64,000 bases of DNA from Anaerolineae bacterium (GTDB lineage: Bacteria > Chloroflexota > Anaerolineae > 4572-78 > J111): the NCBI GenBank assembly GCA_023151115.1, contig JAKLJP010000010.1, forward strand, positions 156,159-220,158, in the 5' to 3' direction. The translations under genes and the position numbers were made by a program. Positions 34,457 to 44,404 of the stretch are shown here, one piece after another. Below the pieces are notes generated by a model. That model had not been told where the DNA came from and did no database searches. It saw only the letters and a program-made list of their open reading frames with translations. Numbering within the stretch: position 1 is the first letter of the stretch; every line of letters starts with the position of its first letter.

Positions 34457-34529
34457 GGTGGCTGTAGCTCAATGGTGGAGCACCTGGTTGTGGCCCAGGA
34501 GGCTAAGGGTTCGAGCCCCTTCAGCCACC
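34457..34529 (+). tRNA. tRNA-His (GTG)
   Basis: Acceptor GTGGCTG pairs with CAGCCAC, with G-1 at 34457 opposite C73 as in tRNA-His. Anticodon stem CCTGG/CCAGG, loop TTGTGGC (anticodon GTG), T-arm AAGGGTTCGAGCCCCTT. Confidence 0.96.
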
Positions 34530-34550
34530 CTCAATTAAAGAACATCAAAT

Positions 34551-34581
34551 GCAGGGATAGGTTTTTGACCTGTCCCTGTTG
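34551..34581 (+). terminator. Hairpin after the tRNA cluster
   Basis: CAGGGATAGGT and ACCTGTCCCTG form an 11-bp stem (one G:U) with a 4-nt loop, then TTGTGTTT. It can end the tRNA transcript and is related to the palindrome at 15464. Bases 34582-34921 hold no recognisable gene. Confidence 0.6.
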
Positions 34582-34921
34582 TGTTTACTCGACCTGATGA
34601 AGAATCTGCTCCCGCGCTGAGTCTTGCGCCATCTACCGCGGCATTCTGATCCAACCCATCCTTTCTGTCATTTCTCATCGAACTTCAACCCTATAGCCGA
34701 TCGTTAGCCAAGTGATTGCCCGCATGGGCAAACCTTACAATCTGCTCTGCTACCTCCAAAAGCAGAGGTACTTTTGGGCAGTGGGCCATGTACTTTTGCC
34801 TCTGGTAAGGTAAGAGATTATTGCTTATACTTTAACCTAAGTTAACCCTAATTGCTGCCTTTGACTCACTTAAAAATCATTGGCATCTTTTTTCTTGCTC
34901 GCCAGATTGAGGAATGATCGT

Positions 34922-37900
34922 ATGAATAACTTAACTTCAACCTCTGCTTCTATCGAAGAACTTGATACCGGGTTAGATCAAGAAACCAGGGCCGACCTTA
35001 AAGAGCAGCTAACCACGCTGCACAAAAACCTCAACACCTTGCGCGAGCGCGAGGCCAAATATGGCGGCAATGCTCCCTTGGAACTGGTCAACCAGCTTGA
35101 CGACCACCTGACCGCGATTGATTTGATCAACGACGCCCTCGCCGGCCGCCTTTCACTGGATGAACTGACCGATGCGCTGGATCCGCTCAACCTGGCGGTA
35201 GGGGCAGGCATTAATGTCGGCGATATTGAAGGCAGTTACGTGGCTATCGGGACCGGGGCTAAATTGATTGTCAACCAGGCCCTTTCGGCGGTGGAAGAGG
35301 CCAAAAAGCAGCGCGACCAGGAACAGGCGCTGTTGGCCGAAGCGGTGGTCAACCTGGCAACACGTTTGCAGCAGGTGGTGGCCCAAAAACCCAAAACCAC
35401 CACTATCACCAACCCTTACAAATCGCTGCTCGACTACCGCCTCGAAGATGCCGCCCTGTTTTATGGCCGCAGCCAGGCCATTAAGCATGTGCTGGCTTGC
35501 CTGGAGCGCAATCCCCTGACCATCCTGCACGCCGAGTCGGGGGCCGGCAAAACCTCGCTGCTACAAGCAGGATTGGCTTCACGGCTGCTGGCTACCGGCG
35601 ATTTGCCGCTGCATATCCGCCCCTGGAAAACCAACCCGGCGCTGGCGGTCAAACGGACTATTCTGCCCAATCTTGAGCAGACGCCGGGACTCGCCCAGGC
35701 TTCGCTCTACGATTTTTTGCATCGAGTGACCCAAATTCTGGGTGAGGGCAGTTACCTTTACCTTTTTCTGGATCAATTTGAGGAATTTTTTACCCAGCTT
35801 GACGAAGAAAACCGGCGCGACTTTATCACCCAACTGGCCGAGTGTCTGGAAGACGAGAGCTTGCGGGTGCGCTGGGTGCTGGCCATGCGCAAAGAATATT
35901 TTGGCAACCTGGCCACCTTCCGTCCCCACATCAAAAACCCTTTTGCCAATGATTACCTGCTGCGCGCCCTGAATTACGAAGAAGCCACCGAGGTGATTGT
36001 CGAACCGGCCCGGCAGCGCGGCGTCACCTATGAACCGGCCTTAATCCAAAGGCTGCTGGTTGACCTGGATACCAATCTCGAACACCAGTCCGGCGAATTG
36101 TCTCCGCCTCACATTCAACTGGTCTGCTCGGCCCTGTTTGAACAGCTTCAAGAGCGACAGGCTGCCGACGCCAGCCTGCCGCCGGTCATTACTTTGGAAA
36201 TGTATGAGGTCGAGGGTGGGGCGCGGGGAATTTTGCGCAGCCATTTAAACCGGGTTTTGAAACGAAACCTGAGCGACAAAGAACGAGAACTGGCCCGGCA
36301 ACTGCTCATGGCCCTGGTCTCCTCAGACCACCGGCGCATCCGGCGGCGGCATGATGAACTGTCCACCGCTTTAGCCCTCTACCTGACCAGCGCCCAAAAC
36401 CTGGGAGAAGTCCTGGAAGAACTGGTCGAAGGCCGCCTGGTGCGGGTGGAAGAGGATGAAGAAAGCCGGAGTGCGGCTTATGAGTTGGCCCACGATTACC
36501 TGTTGACCGAAATTGCGGTTGACCCCGAAGTACAGGCTCAAAAAGCGGCCCAGGAATTGCTGGACCGCGAGGTTGAGTCGTTCCGGCGTTACAAAACGGT
36601 TCTGAGCCGCGATAAGTACGATATTATTCACAGCCAGGAAGCCTTTTTGGTGTTGAATGACGATGCCAAAGAGCTGCTGCGCCAGAGCCGGGCGGCTCGC
36701 CATCGCTGGCTGCGCCGGGTGGCTGTGACCGCGGTGGTGGTTATTGCCATTCTGAGCCTGAGCACCTGGTGGGCCATCACCCGCAGCATCGAGGCGGAAG
36801 AGGCCCGCCGCATCGCCGAAGGTCGCCGCGTTGCCGCCGAAGCCCTCAATGTTTTGCCCATTGACTCCGAATTGAGCTTATTGCTGGCCCTGGAAGCCAA
36901 TCAAGAGGCCGGCGATAATCTGGAAATTCGGGACACGCTCCGGCAGGTCTTGCCCACCATCCGCCCCTGGCGCCCCCTGACCAGCGGTGAGGCGGATATT
37001 CTCGCCGCGGATTGGAGCGCCAATGGCCATACTATCGCTCTGGCCCTGAATAACGGCCAGATCCAAATCTGGGATGCTCAGACAAACACGCTGCTGGCGA
37101 CCTTGGCCGGGCACGCCAATCCGGTCGAGGATGTCAGGTTTAACCCGCAGGGAACTTATTTGCTTTCCACCTCACGCGGCGACCCGCCCGACGAGTCGCT
37201 GCGCTTGTGGGATGTGGCCCAGGGCAAACAGGTGGGCCGCTTTAAGGGCGTGGCCGGTGAAGGCGTCTACCGGGCCGTCTGGAGTCCTGATGGGACGCAG
37301 ATATTGAGCCACGAAACCGACAAAAAAATCAAGCTGTGGGATGTAGACACGCAGCGCCTGCTGGCTACCCCCAAAGTGCGTTATAACGAGTTGTGGGACC
37401 TCGAGTGGCGGCCCGACGGCCAGAAATTTGCCACCGTGGGCAAAGCCGGCCAGGTTTTGGTTTGGGATGCAGCGACGATGACCATTGAAACCCGCTTGAG
37501 CGGTCACCAGGGCGATGTCATCAGCCTGGCCTGGAACACTGACGGGACCCATCTGGCGACGGGCGGGACCGATGGCACAGTGCGGATTTGGGACACAGTG
37601 GAAGGCCATATTGTGGATGTGTTGATTGGACATACCAGTTGGGTGCGCAGTGTAACCTGGCATTCCAACGGACGCTGGCTGGCTTCCTCCTCCGACGACA
37701 GCCGGGTGATTGTTTGGGACATCAAAACGGGCCGGCCCTTAACCACCTTAACCGGCCACACCGACTGGGTTTGGGTGACGGTATGGAGTCCAACCAACCC
37801 CGGCCAACTGCTCACGGCCTCCCTGGATGGCTCGGCTCGTGTGTGGGATATTGCCGCCAGCCCGGCCATGGTGGCCCTGACCGGCCACCTGGGTGAAGTG

Positions 37901-38839
37901 AAAGACGTAGCCTGGAACCCCGCCGGCGCCACCCTGGCTTCGGTGGGCGATGACAAACTGGTGCATCTGTGGCAGGTGACAGCCAATTCGGCCCAAGCCA
38001 ACCCGGAAATGCTTGTGCGAACACTGCCCGGCCACACCGACATTGTTCAGAGCGTCACCTGGAGTCCCGACGGTTCAAAACTGGCCACCACCTCTGACGA
38101 CCAGACCGTGCGTTTGTGGAGCGCCATTACCCTCCAAAATATGGCCGTACTGACCGGCCACACCGAGGTAGTCTACCAGACGGCCTGGAGTCCGGATGGT
38201 CGAATTCTGGCCAGCGGCGGCCGCGATAAAGACATCCGGCTGTGGGATACCGCTACCGGTCAGCTCAAAACCACCCTGAGCGGGCACAACCGCACCGTTT
38301 TGGGGCTGGCTTTTAGCCCCGATGGGGCCACGCTGGCTTCGTCATCCTCTGATCAAACGATTATCCTCTGGGATGCAGCGACGGGGAAACAGTTAAAAAC
38401 GTTGACCGGTCACAGCGATTTTGTCTGGAGCATTGCCTTTAGCCCCGATGGCCGCTATCTGGCCTCGGCTTCTCAGGATGCCACAGCCCGCATTTGGGAA
38501 CTTGCTACTGATAAAATTGTAGCTACGCTGACCCACGATAAGCCGGTCAACAGCGTGGCCTGGAACAGCAACGGCAGCCAACTGGCTACAGCCTCTGATG
38601 ATGGTTCGGCCCGGATTTGGGACGCGCAGCAGCACAACGTCGTCGCTACCCTCACCGGCCACGAGGGCGGCGTCTGGAGCGTGGCCTGGCAGCCCGGCCA
38701 GGACCGGCTGGCGACCGCTTCAACCGATGGGGTGGTCCGTATCTTCCACGCCGATTTTCAGGAAGTGTTGGATTTGGCTCAGGCCAACATCCACCGCCAA
38801 TTGACTGAAGGGGAGCGGGCCAAGTTTTTGAATGAATAA
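34922..38839 (+). CDS. Giant nSTAND1-ATPase / WD40 protein with EAD-like N-terminus
   Basis: 1305 aa from the ATG at 34922 (GAGGA 9 bases upstream; the earlier TTG at 34880 is less likely). Residues 12-80 share LREREAKYGGNAPLELVNQ with the FGE-fold protein at 8492. A short beta segment (GDIEGSYVAIGTGAKLIV) leads to an nSTAND1 P-loop ATPase (about 165-560) with Walker A AESGAGKTS (204-212) and Walker B YLFLDQFEEFF (D284). One TM helix (about 599-622) precedes 14 WD40 blades (about 690-1290; repeated IWD/VWD-type ends such as VWDIKTG, LWDTATG), enough for two propellers. Such proteins oligomerise on ligand binding and activate a partner or fused effector. No effector domain is recognised within the protein. 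Confidence 0.88.
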   Translation: MNNLTSTSASIEELDTGLDQETRADLKEQLTTLHKNLNTLREREAKYGGNAPLELVNQLDDHLTAIDLINDALAGRLSLDELTDALDPLNLAVGAGINVGDIEGSYVAIGTGAKLIVNQALSAVEEAKKQRDQEQALLAEAVVNLATRLQQVVAQKPKTTTITNPYKSLLDYRLEDAALFYGRSQAIKHVLACLERNPLTILHAESGAGKTSLLQAGLASRLLATGDLPLHIRPWKTNPALAVKRTILPNLEQTPGLAQASLYDFLHRVTQILGEGSYLYLFLDQFEEFFTQLDEENRRDFITQLAECLEDESLRVRWVLAMRKEYFGNLATFRPHIKNPFANDYLLRALNYEEATEVIVEPARQRGVTYEPALIQRLLVDLDTNLEHQSGELSPPHIQLVCSALFEQLQERQAADASLPPVITLEMYEVEGGARGILRSHLNRVLKRNLSDKERELARQLLMALVSSDHRRIRRRHDELSTALALYLTSAQNLGEVLEELVEGRLVRVEEDEESRSAAYELAHDYLLTEIAVDPEVQAQKAAQELLDREVESFRRYKTVLSRDKYDIIHSQEAFLVLNDDAKELLRQSRAARHRWLRRVAVTAVVVIAILSLSTWWAITRSIEAEEARRIAEGRRVAAEALNVLPIDSELSLLLALEANQEAGDNLEIRDTLRQVLPTIRPWRPLTSGEADILAADWSANGHTIALALNNGQIQIWDAQTNTLLATLAGHANPVEDVRFNPQGTYLLSTSRGDPPDESLRLWDVAQGKQVGRFKGVAGEGVYRAVWSPDGTQILSHETDKKIKLWDVDTQRLLATPKVRYNELWDLEWRPDGQKFATVGKAGQVLVWDAATMTIETRLSGHQGDVISLAWNTDGTHLATGGTDGTVRIWDTVEGHIVDVLIGHTSWVRSVTWHSNGRWLASSSDDSRVIVWDIKTGRPLTTLTGHTDWVWVTVWSPTNPGQLLTASLDGSARVWDIAASPAMVALTGHLGEVKDVAWNPAGATLASVGDDKLVHLWQVTANSAQANPEMLVRTLPGHTDIVQSVTWSPDGSKLATTSDDQTVRLWSAITLQNMAVLTGHTEVVYQTAWSPDGRILASGGRDKDIRLWDTATGQLKTTLSGHNRTVLGLAFSPDGATLASSSSDQTIILWDAATGKQLKTLTGHSDFVWSIAFSPDGRYLASASQDATARIWELATDKIVATLTHDKPVNSVAWNSNGSQLATASDDGSARIWDAQQHNVVATLTGHEGGVWSVAWQPGQDRLATASTDGVVRIFHADFQEVLDLAQANIHRQLTEGERAKFLNE

Positions 38840-38843
38840 GTAG

Positions 38844-38979
38844 GTAAGATGTAACTGCTCAGGCCTGTCATTTCGACCGAAGGGAGAAATCTTCTAATCC
38901 GTGGTTTGCAGGCAACGGTCTCAAAGATTTCTCGGCTTTCAGTCTCGAAATGACATGAAGGCTGAGTAGTTACGGTAAG
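38844..38979. repeat. GTCATTTCGACCGAAGGGAG hairpin repeat
   Basis: GTAACTGCTC...GTCATTTCGACCGAAGGGAG...AAATCT pairs with AGATTTCTCGG...CGAAATGACATG...GAGTAGTTAC over about 55 bp each side. It lies between the converging ends of the two giant nSTAND-WD40 genes. Relatives at 56533-56580 and 62669-62762. Confidence 0.9.
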
Positions 38980-39018
38980 ACTATCTGTCTTACCACCGGC
39001 TTTTGCCCCCCACGATTT

Positions 39019-42000
39019 TTACGGACAAGACTCGTGGAACTTTTTGGCAAAATCGTAGGGCTGGCTGGTCTGGCATAAAGCAGCCCACGTTTCTGTGGAA
39101 TTTAGTTCATTTGCCAACTCAAAAGCTTCCTCAAATTTGTCCAGGGCTGCTGCTTCCTTATGCTTATCCGCTAACTCAAGCGCAGCCTTGATTATCTCTT
39201 CAAAGGCAAGTTGAGCCAGGCGTTCGGCTTCGGTCTTGGGGTCAAGCGTGAGGCTGGGGTCTAACTCTTTAGCCTGTTGAAACCTGGCAGTAGCTTGTTC
39301 AAGATCACCCATTCGGGCTAATCTTTTTGCTCTATTTAGCAGGCTTTGAACCTCTTCCTGGAAGGCTTGTTCGGCTTCGGCTTTAGGCTCTAACTCAAGT
39401 TTAGAATCAACTTCGACAAGATGTTCAAATTGGGCGATAGCCTCGTTCACATTACCTTCTCGCGCCAACTGTCGGGCGGCATTCAGAACTGTAGGATGAG
39501 TGGGCAGCCCTGGACAGGTTAAATGGTAAGGAGTTGACCCTGGCATATACTCTTGCCATTCCTCCCAGGTCAAATTTCGGGTGAGCCAGCGACATGGGTC
39601 TTCAAGTAAACGAGTATCCAATATCCGCACGGTTGCGTCGTCTGAGGCTGAAACAAATTGAGAATCGTCAGGGCTCCAGGCTACATTCCAAACAGCTTTG
39701 GTATGCCCACGCAAGGTGGTTAGGGATTGTTGGGCTGCGACATCCCAAATAATAACCGTTTCATCGGCTGAGGCCGAGGCTAACTGCGTTCCATCCTTAT
39801 TCCAGGAGACATCATAAATTGTCGCAGTATGGCCTTCCAACCTGGCCATCTCAGACCAATCAGCCGCTTTCCAGATAATAACAGTGTCATCGGCTGAACC
39901 GGAAGCAAGGTATTTGCCGTCATTGCTCCAGGCTGCACTGAAAACAGCCTTTTCGTGGGATTCAAGGGCTGCAGCGATAGACCAATCGGCGGTATTATAA
40001 ATCACAATGGTACTGTCGTTCCAGGCAGCGGCCAATTGCCGGCCATCAGGCGGACGCCAGGCCAGATCCAGTACCCTGCCGCCCTTTGCTCTATGTAGCG
40101 TGGTAATCACCTCGCTGCTGACGATATCCCGAATGATAATTTTTTCTTTTTCTTTGGAACCGGCCGCAACCCAATGACCATTTGGACTCCAGGCCACACT
40201 CCATAGTTTGTCATCCTCTTCAAAAGTTTGAACGGCTTTGCCTCTGGTGGTATCCCACACAATCATCCGGTTATCCCAACCCACCGAAACAAGACGCTTG
40301 TCATCGGGACTCCAAGCCACATCCAACACATAATGGCTATGGCCGCGCAAGACGCGCCGTGGTTTATTAAAGGGGAAATCTTGAATGATGACGTTATGAT
40401 CGGCCGAAGCGGAGGCCAGGCGGCTGCCGTCGCTGCTCCAGGCCAGGCTAAAAACGCTTTCGGTGTGGCCGCGCAGTTGATTGGAACCGCCACTACTTGT
40501 ATCCCAGACCACAGCCGTCAAATCATAAGAAGCCGAAGCCAACCGGTCAGCGTAAGGTTTGGGCCGCCAGGCCACTCTACGCACAATGCCGGTATGGTCT
40601 CGTAGTATTTTGGCAGGTTTCCGGGAGGCCCGGTCCCAAATAATTACTTGATAGTCATAAGAAGCAGAGGCCAATTGACTGCCATCCGGGCTCCAGGTTA
40701 CCCCATTCACATTATCATCGTGACCCTCTAAATCACCCACCAATTTGTCCGTGCCGGTATCCCAGATCAAGATATCCCGGTCGTCAGAAGCAGTTGCCAG
40801 TTCAGCGCCATTGGGACTCCAGGCCACATCGTTAATCAAATCTTGATGCGCTTTGAGCGTCTTAGAAACCACATGGCTGCCTACAAAATTCCAGATAATT
40901 GCATTGTGATCGAATGAACCGGAGGCCAAGCGTTTGCCATCGGGGCTCCAGGCGATAGTGTGAACCTCGCCGGTATGGCCGGCCAACGTTTGGGTAAGGG
41001 GCATAGCAGCGGCAAGATTCCACAGGATAACCTGATTGCCTGCGCCGGCCGCCACCCGGTCCTCTTGCGGATGCCAGGCGACACTGAAAACCATATCGCT
41101 ATTTCCCTTCAATTCCTGAGCTTGACCACTCTCAACTTCCCAAATGATCAGGCTGGCATTACCGGAGGTAGAGGCTATTTTTTTGCCATCCGGACTCCAG
41201 GCAATATCATAAAAGTTCCACTGCTTATCCCGGCTCAAAGTTTTGATGGGTTGATTAGAGCCAGCCTCCCAAATGATAATCGTGCCATCGCGCGAAGCTG
41301 TGGCTAAGCGCGAACCATCGGGACTCCAGGCCACATCATCAACGGTTTCCCGATGCTGTTGGAGGGTGGCGATAATAGCAGGCAGCACATAAGGAACTTG
41401 GGCCGTGGCCTCAACAGCCTCTTCGGTATGAGTGATGGCCTGGGCTTCACGGGCCAAAAGCATGGCCGTTTGAGGGTATTGTTCAAGCAAAATTAAAGCC
41501 TGATTAGCGATTTTGCCCGCACTGGCCCGATCCCGTTCAGCCTCGGCTGTCGCTTCAGCATCTCGGGCTTGTTGCTCACTGATTTCAGCATCGCCTCTAG
41601 CCATTTCTGCTTCCGCCGCGCGGGTCGCGGCTAGAGCAGCATTATTTTGGGCCATCTTTTTATTTTCATTCGATTGCCAGCCCAGAACACCGGCAATAAT
41701 AGCTGCTGCTACAGCTAATACCCCAACGCCGCTGGCAATCCAGGCGCGTTTGCTGAGTCTGGCGGCTGCTTCGGCCTGCTCACGCTGGCGGGCTTCGGCT
41801 TCTTCGGCCCGTTTACGCTGCTCCTCGGCCAGAGCTTGCTGCTGCTCCAAATCCCGCAGCCGTTGGGCTTCGCGCTCGGCCAACTCTTTTTGACGCAAGT
41901 CCAGGCTGGCCTGGATAAACGCTTGCTCAATCGAGGCCAAATCATCGCGCTGTTCGGTCAACCAGCGTTCGGCCTCCACCAGCGCCGCGCCGCGCAATAA

Positions 42001-43401
42001 AGCGCCTTCATCGTTGGTAGCCTGCCACTGGCTTAAAGCCACCCGCAGCCGGTCCTGCCAAACGCGAAAGGCGCGGCTGTCGTTGATCCAGCGGCGCAGC
42101 ATCTGCCAGCGCCGGATTAAAGCTTCGTGAATCACCTCGGCGGTTTGTTGGCCGTCGGTATTTTGGCTGGTCACAATCAGCCGGGCATCGGCCAGTTTTT
42201 TAACCAGCGGCCAGTTTGCTTCACCCAACTCAGTCTGCGTGGCTACTCGCCGGGTATCTTCGGTGCCCTGGCCGGGGCGCACCAATTGAATAAAAATATG
42301 GCGAGCCTGCTCCTGTTGAACAGCATCCAGGGTTGCGTATTCTTGATCGGCATGGCGGGCCAGCGCCCCTTCCACCTCGGCAATCGCTTCATAGGCTGCG
42401 TGGGTCAGTTGATAATTGGTGCGACGTTCCCACAGTAAAGTCAGGGCAAACTCTAGCAGTGGTAGATACCCCGGTTCATCCTGCACATCGTCCAGGATGC
42501 GTTCAACCAAACCCGGTTCAAAAGTGACATTCAGCCGCAGGGCGGGCTGCTCGATAGCGCGGGTCAGTTCCTCCCGGTTCATCGGGCCAAGTTTTACATC
42601 AGCCTCTTGCAGCGCCTCGGCCAGGGGACGATAAGAGAGCGCATAGCCCATAAAGTCGGCTCGGAGGGTTAAAACCAGAGTGAGGTTGGAGGCAGCTGAT
42701 TGGAGGTCGGCCAGGAGAAGGTCAAGAAAATGGCGACGGGTGGCTTCATCTGGGCAGAGGGTATACAGTTCTTCAAACTGGTCGGCAATGAGCAGAACCC
42801 GGTGAGTGGGGAAGTTGGCGGCAATCTTACCCATGACATCGGGTAAAGTAAGGGTATGATCCTGAAAGTAATCGGCCAATTTACGGGCCTGGGCCATCTG
42901 GTCAGTTTGATCCAGGTTGAGGGTATAAAGTGGCACCAGGGCAGTTGCCAGGGCTGAAAGAGGCGTAGCCCCAGGCCGGAAATGGGTAAATAACCAGCGA
43001 CCGTTTTGTTGCAATTTCGGCACCAAGCCGGCCAGCACTACGGATGATTTGCCGCTGCCTGACGCTCCAACCACAGCAATAAGCCGGCGTGTCCGGGTTA
43101 AATTGGCCAATTTCTCAACAAACTCTTCCCGTCCAAAGAAAAATTCGGCATCGTCAGGACCAAAATGAAACAGGCCGCGGTAGGGGTTGGGTAGGGCCGG
43201 TTCGAGGGGCGCCACGCCCGGTTCCGCCGGTTTTGCTGGCGCAATCGGCGCTTCCTGGCGGTAGTAATAGTTATAAATAACCACGTCCCGCGCAGCAACA
43301 TTACCCGCTACTGTGCCGGTGACAATATTGCCAAGTTTTATCTCACTGTCGCTTATATCAGAGAGGTTAACATTCCCCACGTCTGTAGTTTCATCAGCCA
43401 T
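39019..43401 (-). CDS. Giant nSTAND1-ATPase / WD40 / TPR-like protein
   Basis: 1460 aa from the ATG at 43401 (GAGGGG upstream); 31 earlier codons overlap the previous gene and are rejected. The N-terminus (8-45) carries GN/GD-type beta repeats (LGNIVTGTVAGNVAARD). nSTAND1 ATPase at about 72-540 with Walker A GASGSGKSS (112-120) and Walker B LLIADQFEELY. A Glu/Arg/Gln-rich coiled coil leads to a TM helix (about 552-575), then 14 WD40 blades (about 665-1290) and a C-terminal region with TPR-like repeats (about 1310-1455; ARQLAREGNVNEAIAQFEHL, AKRLARMGDLEQATARFQQA). It follows the adaptor gene by 19 bp. No fused effector is visible. Confidence 0.88.
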   Translation of the reverse strand: MADETTDVGNVNLSDISDSEIKLGNIVTGTVAGNVAARDVVIYNYYYRQEAPIAPAKPAEPGVAPLEPALPNPYRGLFHFGPDDAEFFFGREEFVEKLANLTRTRRLIAVVGASGSGKSSVVLAGLVPKLQQNGRWLFTHFRPGATPLSALATALVPLYTLNLDQTDQMAQARKLADYFQDHTLTLPDVMGKIAANFPTHRVLLIADQFEELYTLCPDEATRRHFLDLLLADLQSAASNLTLVLTLRADFMGYALSYRPLAEALQEADVKLGPMNREELTRAIEQPALRLNVTFEPGLVERILDDVQDEPGYLPLLEFALTLLWERRTNYQLTHAAYEAIAEVEGALARHADQEYATLDAVQQEQARHIFIQLVRPGQGTEDTRRVATQTELGEANWPLVKKLADARLIVTSQNTDGQQTAEVIHEALIRRWQMLRRWINDSRAFRVWQDRLRVALSQWQATNDEGALLRGAALVEAERWLTEQRDDLASIEQAFIQASLDLRQKELAEREAQRLRDLEQQQALAEEQRKRAEEAEARQREQAEAAARLSKRAWIASGVGVLAVAAAIIAGVLGWQSNENKKMAQNNAALAATRAAEAEMARGDAEISEQQARDAEATAEAERDRASAGKIANQALILLEQYPQTAMLLAREAQAITHTEEAVEATAQVPYVLPAIIATLQQHRETVDDVAWSPDGSRLATASRDGTIIIWEAGSNQPIKTLSRDKQWNFYDIAWSPDGKKIASTSGNASLIIWEVESGQAQELKGNSDMVFSVAWHPQEDRVAAGAGNQVILWNLAAAMPLTQTLAGHTGEVHTIAWSPDGKRLASGSFDHNAIIWNFVGSHVVSKTLKAHQDLINDVAWSPNGAELATASDDRDILIWDTGTDKLVGDLEGHDDNVNGVTWSPDGSQLASASYDYQVIIWDRASRKPAKILRDHTGIVRRVAWRPKPYADRLASASYDLTAVVWDTSSGGSNQLRGHTESVFSLAWSSDGSRLASASADHNVIIQDFPFNKPRRVLRGHSHYVLDVAWSPDDKRLVSVGWDNRMIVWDTTRGKAVQTFEEDDKLWSVAWSPNGHWVAAGSKEKEKIIIRDIVSSEVITTLHRAKGGRVLDLAWRPPDGRQLAAAWNDSTIVIYNTADWSIAAALESHEKAVFSAAWSNDGKYLASGSADDTVIIWKAADWSEMARLEGHTATIYDVSWNKDGTQLASASADETVIIWDVAAQQSLTTLRGHTKAVWNVAWSPDDSQFVSASDDATVRILDTRLLEDPCRWLTRNLTWEEWQEYMPGSTPYHLTCPGLPTHPTVLNAARQLAREGNVNEAIAQFEHLVEVDSKLELEPKAEAEQAFQEEVQSLLNRAKRLARMGDLEQATARFQQAKELDPSLTLDPKTEAERLAQLAFEEIIKAALELADKHKEAAALDKFEEAFELANELNSTETWAALCQTSQPYDFAKKFHESCP

Positions 43402-43420
43402 GATCCCCTCAATTGGCGAT

Positions 43421-44149
43421 CTATTTGGGGCATGCCTGTCGTTCCAGCTTGATCCGGTCGTTAATCTTTTCAAGTACCAGGCCCACCCCGGCAAAAGGAT
43501 TTTGCAACGTTTTTGCAGTTACCTCGATAATATCCGGGGCCATACTGCTCATCGTATTCAGCAGCCGTTCAATCCGGCCAGGATTGATATGAGCGCCTTT
43601 AGCGACCTCCTCTACCACTTTAGCCGCCTTTGCCTTCAGTTCTTCTTTCTCATCCGTTTCAAGTTCAGCCAGCGCTGTAACTTTAGCTTCAATCTCGCGC
43701 TGCCACTCGGTCAAAGCGGCCTGCAAATTGGCTTGCGCCGACTCCATGCCTGCACCGCTGATTTTGTCTCGCCCAACCTTATCTCCGCTTACTTTATCGC
43801 CGGCGATCACATCCCCCCCCACCTTGCCGGTAACCAAATTTCCAATGTTAAGCGTTCCGCCTTGAACGCCGGAAATGGTGATACCCCCTACGGGAGGTGA
43901 AGGTTGAGGCAGCTCACCTGCTTCAACTTGGGCTAATTCTTGCTCCCAGTCAAAGGTGAAGGTGGCCGGACTCTCTCTATTATCCTGGAGGGCCGTTTGT
44001 AGTCCCGTTAATTTGGCCTCGACATCTTCGATTTGCAGCAAAATGGCCGGAGGAGTGGATAACCCAAGCAAGGCTTCTTGTTCTTTAAGTTTTTGCAACT
44101 GGCGAGTATAGTTAATAATGAGCTTTTGGATATCAGCTTGTCGAGACAT
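43421..44149 (-). CDS. EAD-like adaptor protein with GD beta-repeats
   Basis: 242 aa from the ATG at 44149 (GAGAGG upstream). The N-terminal helical part (1-55; LQKLKEQEALLGLSTPPAIL) resembles the N-termini at 8492 and 34922 in the pattern ExEA-G-xxPxxL. Residues about 88-130 are short beta repeats (GNLVTGKVGGDVIAGDKVSG, DKVGRDKISG) matching the N-terminus of the giant protein encoded just downstream. The rest (135-242) is helical (EELKAKAAKVVEEVAKG, HINPGRIERLLNT). It likely assembles with the ATPase through the GD repeats. No enzymatic motif is seen. Confidence 0.7.
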   Translation of the reverse strand: MSRQADIQKLIINYTRQLQKLKEQEALLGLSTPPAILLQIEDVEAKLTGLQTALQDNRESPATFTFDWEQELAQVEAGELPQPSPPVGGITISGVQGGTLNIGNLVTGKVGGDVIAGDKVSGDKVGRDKISGAGMESAQANLQAALTEWQREIEAKVTALAELETDEKEELKAKAAKVVEEVAKGAHINPGRIERLLNTMSSMAPDIIEVTAKTLQNPFAGVGLVLEKINDRIKLERQACPK

Positions 44150-44198
44150 AAACCCTCTCATCAGGTTATGCAAATAACTGCTTGTAAGGAAGTTCTAC

Positions 44199-44216
44199 GA
44201 AGTTAACTTCATTATA
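44199..44216 (-). promoter_or_regulatory. TATAAT box and GAAGTTAACTTC palindrome
   Basis: On the minus strand TATAAT (44211-44216) is followed at once by the perfect 12-bp palindrome GAAGTTAACTTC (44199-44210), about 50 bp before the adaptor gene. A good -35 is not clear. It could be an operator for the adaptor-nSTAND pair. Confidence 0.4.
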
Positions 44217-44404
44217 ACATAAAAAAGTGTTCAAAATATTTCAACTTCTTGACAGTTTTATTTCATTTACAATGATTTTAGACTATTGCCAATCGCCTTC
44301 CCTTCAAGTAAAATTTAAAGTATAAATACGAGGCAAAAGAACCTCCACAAAACTTACAAAGTTGAAAGAGCTTAACCCTTCCAGGTTGAGGAGAGGTCAG
44401 ACCA

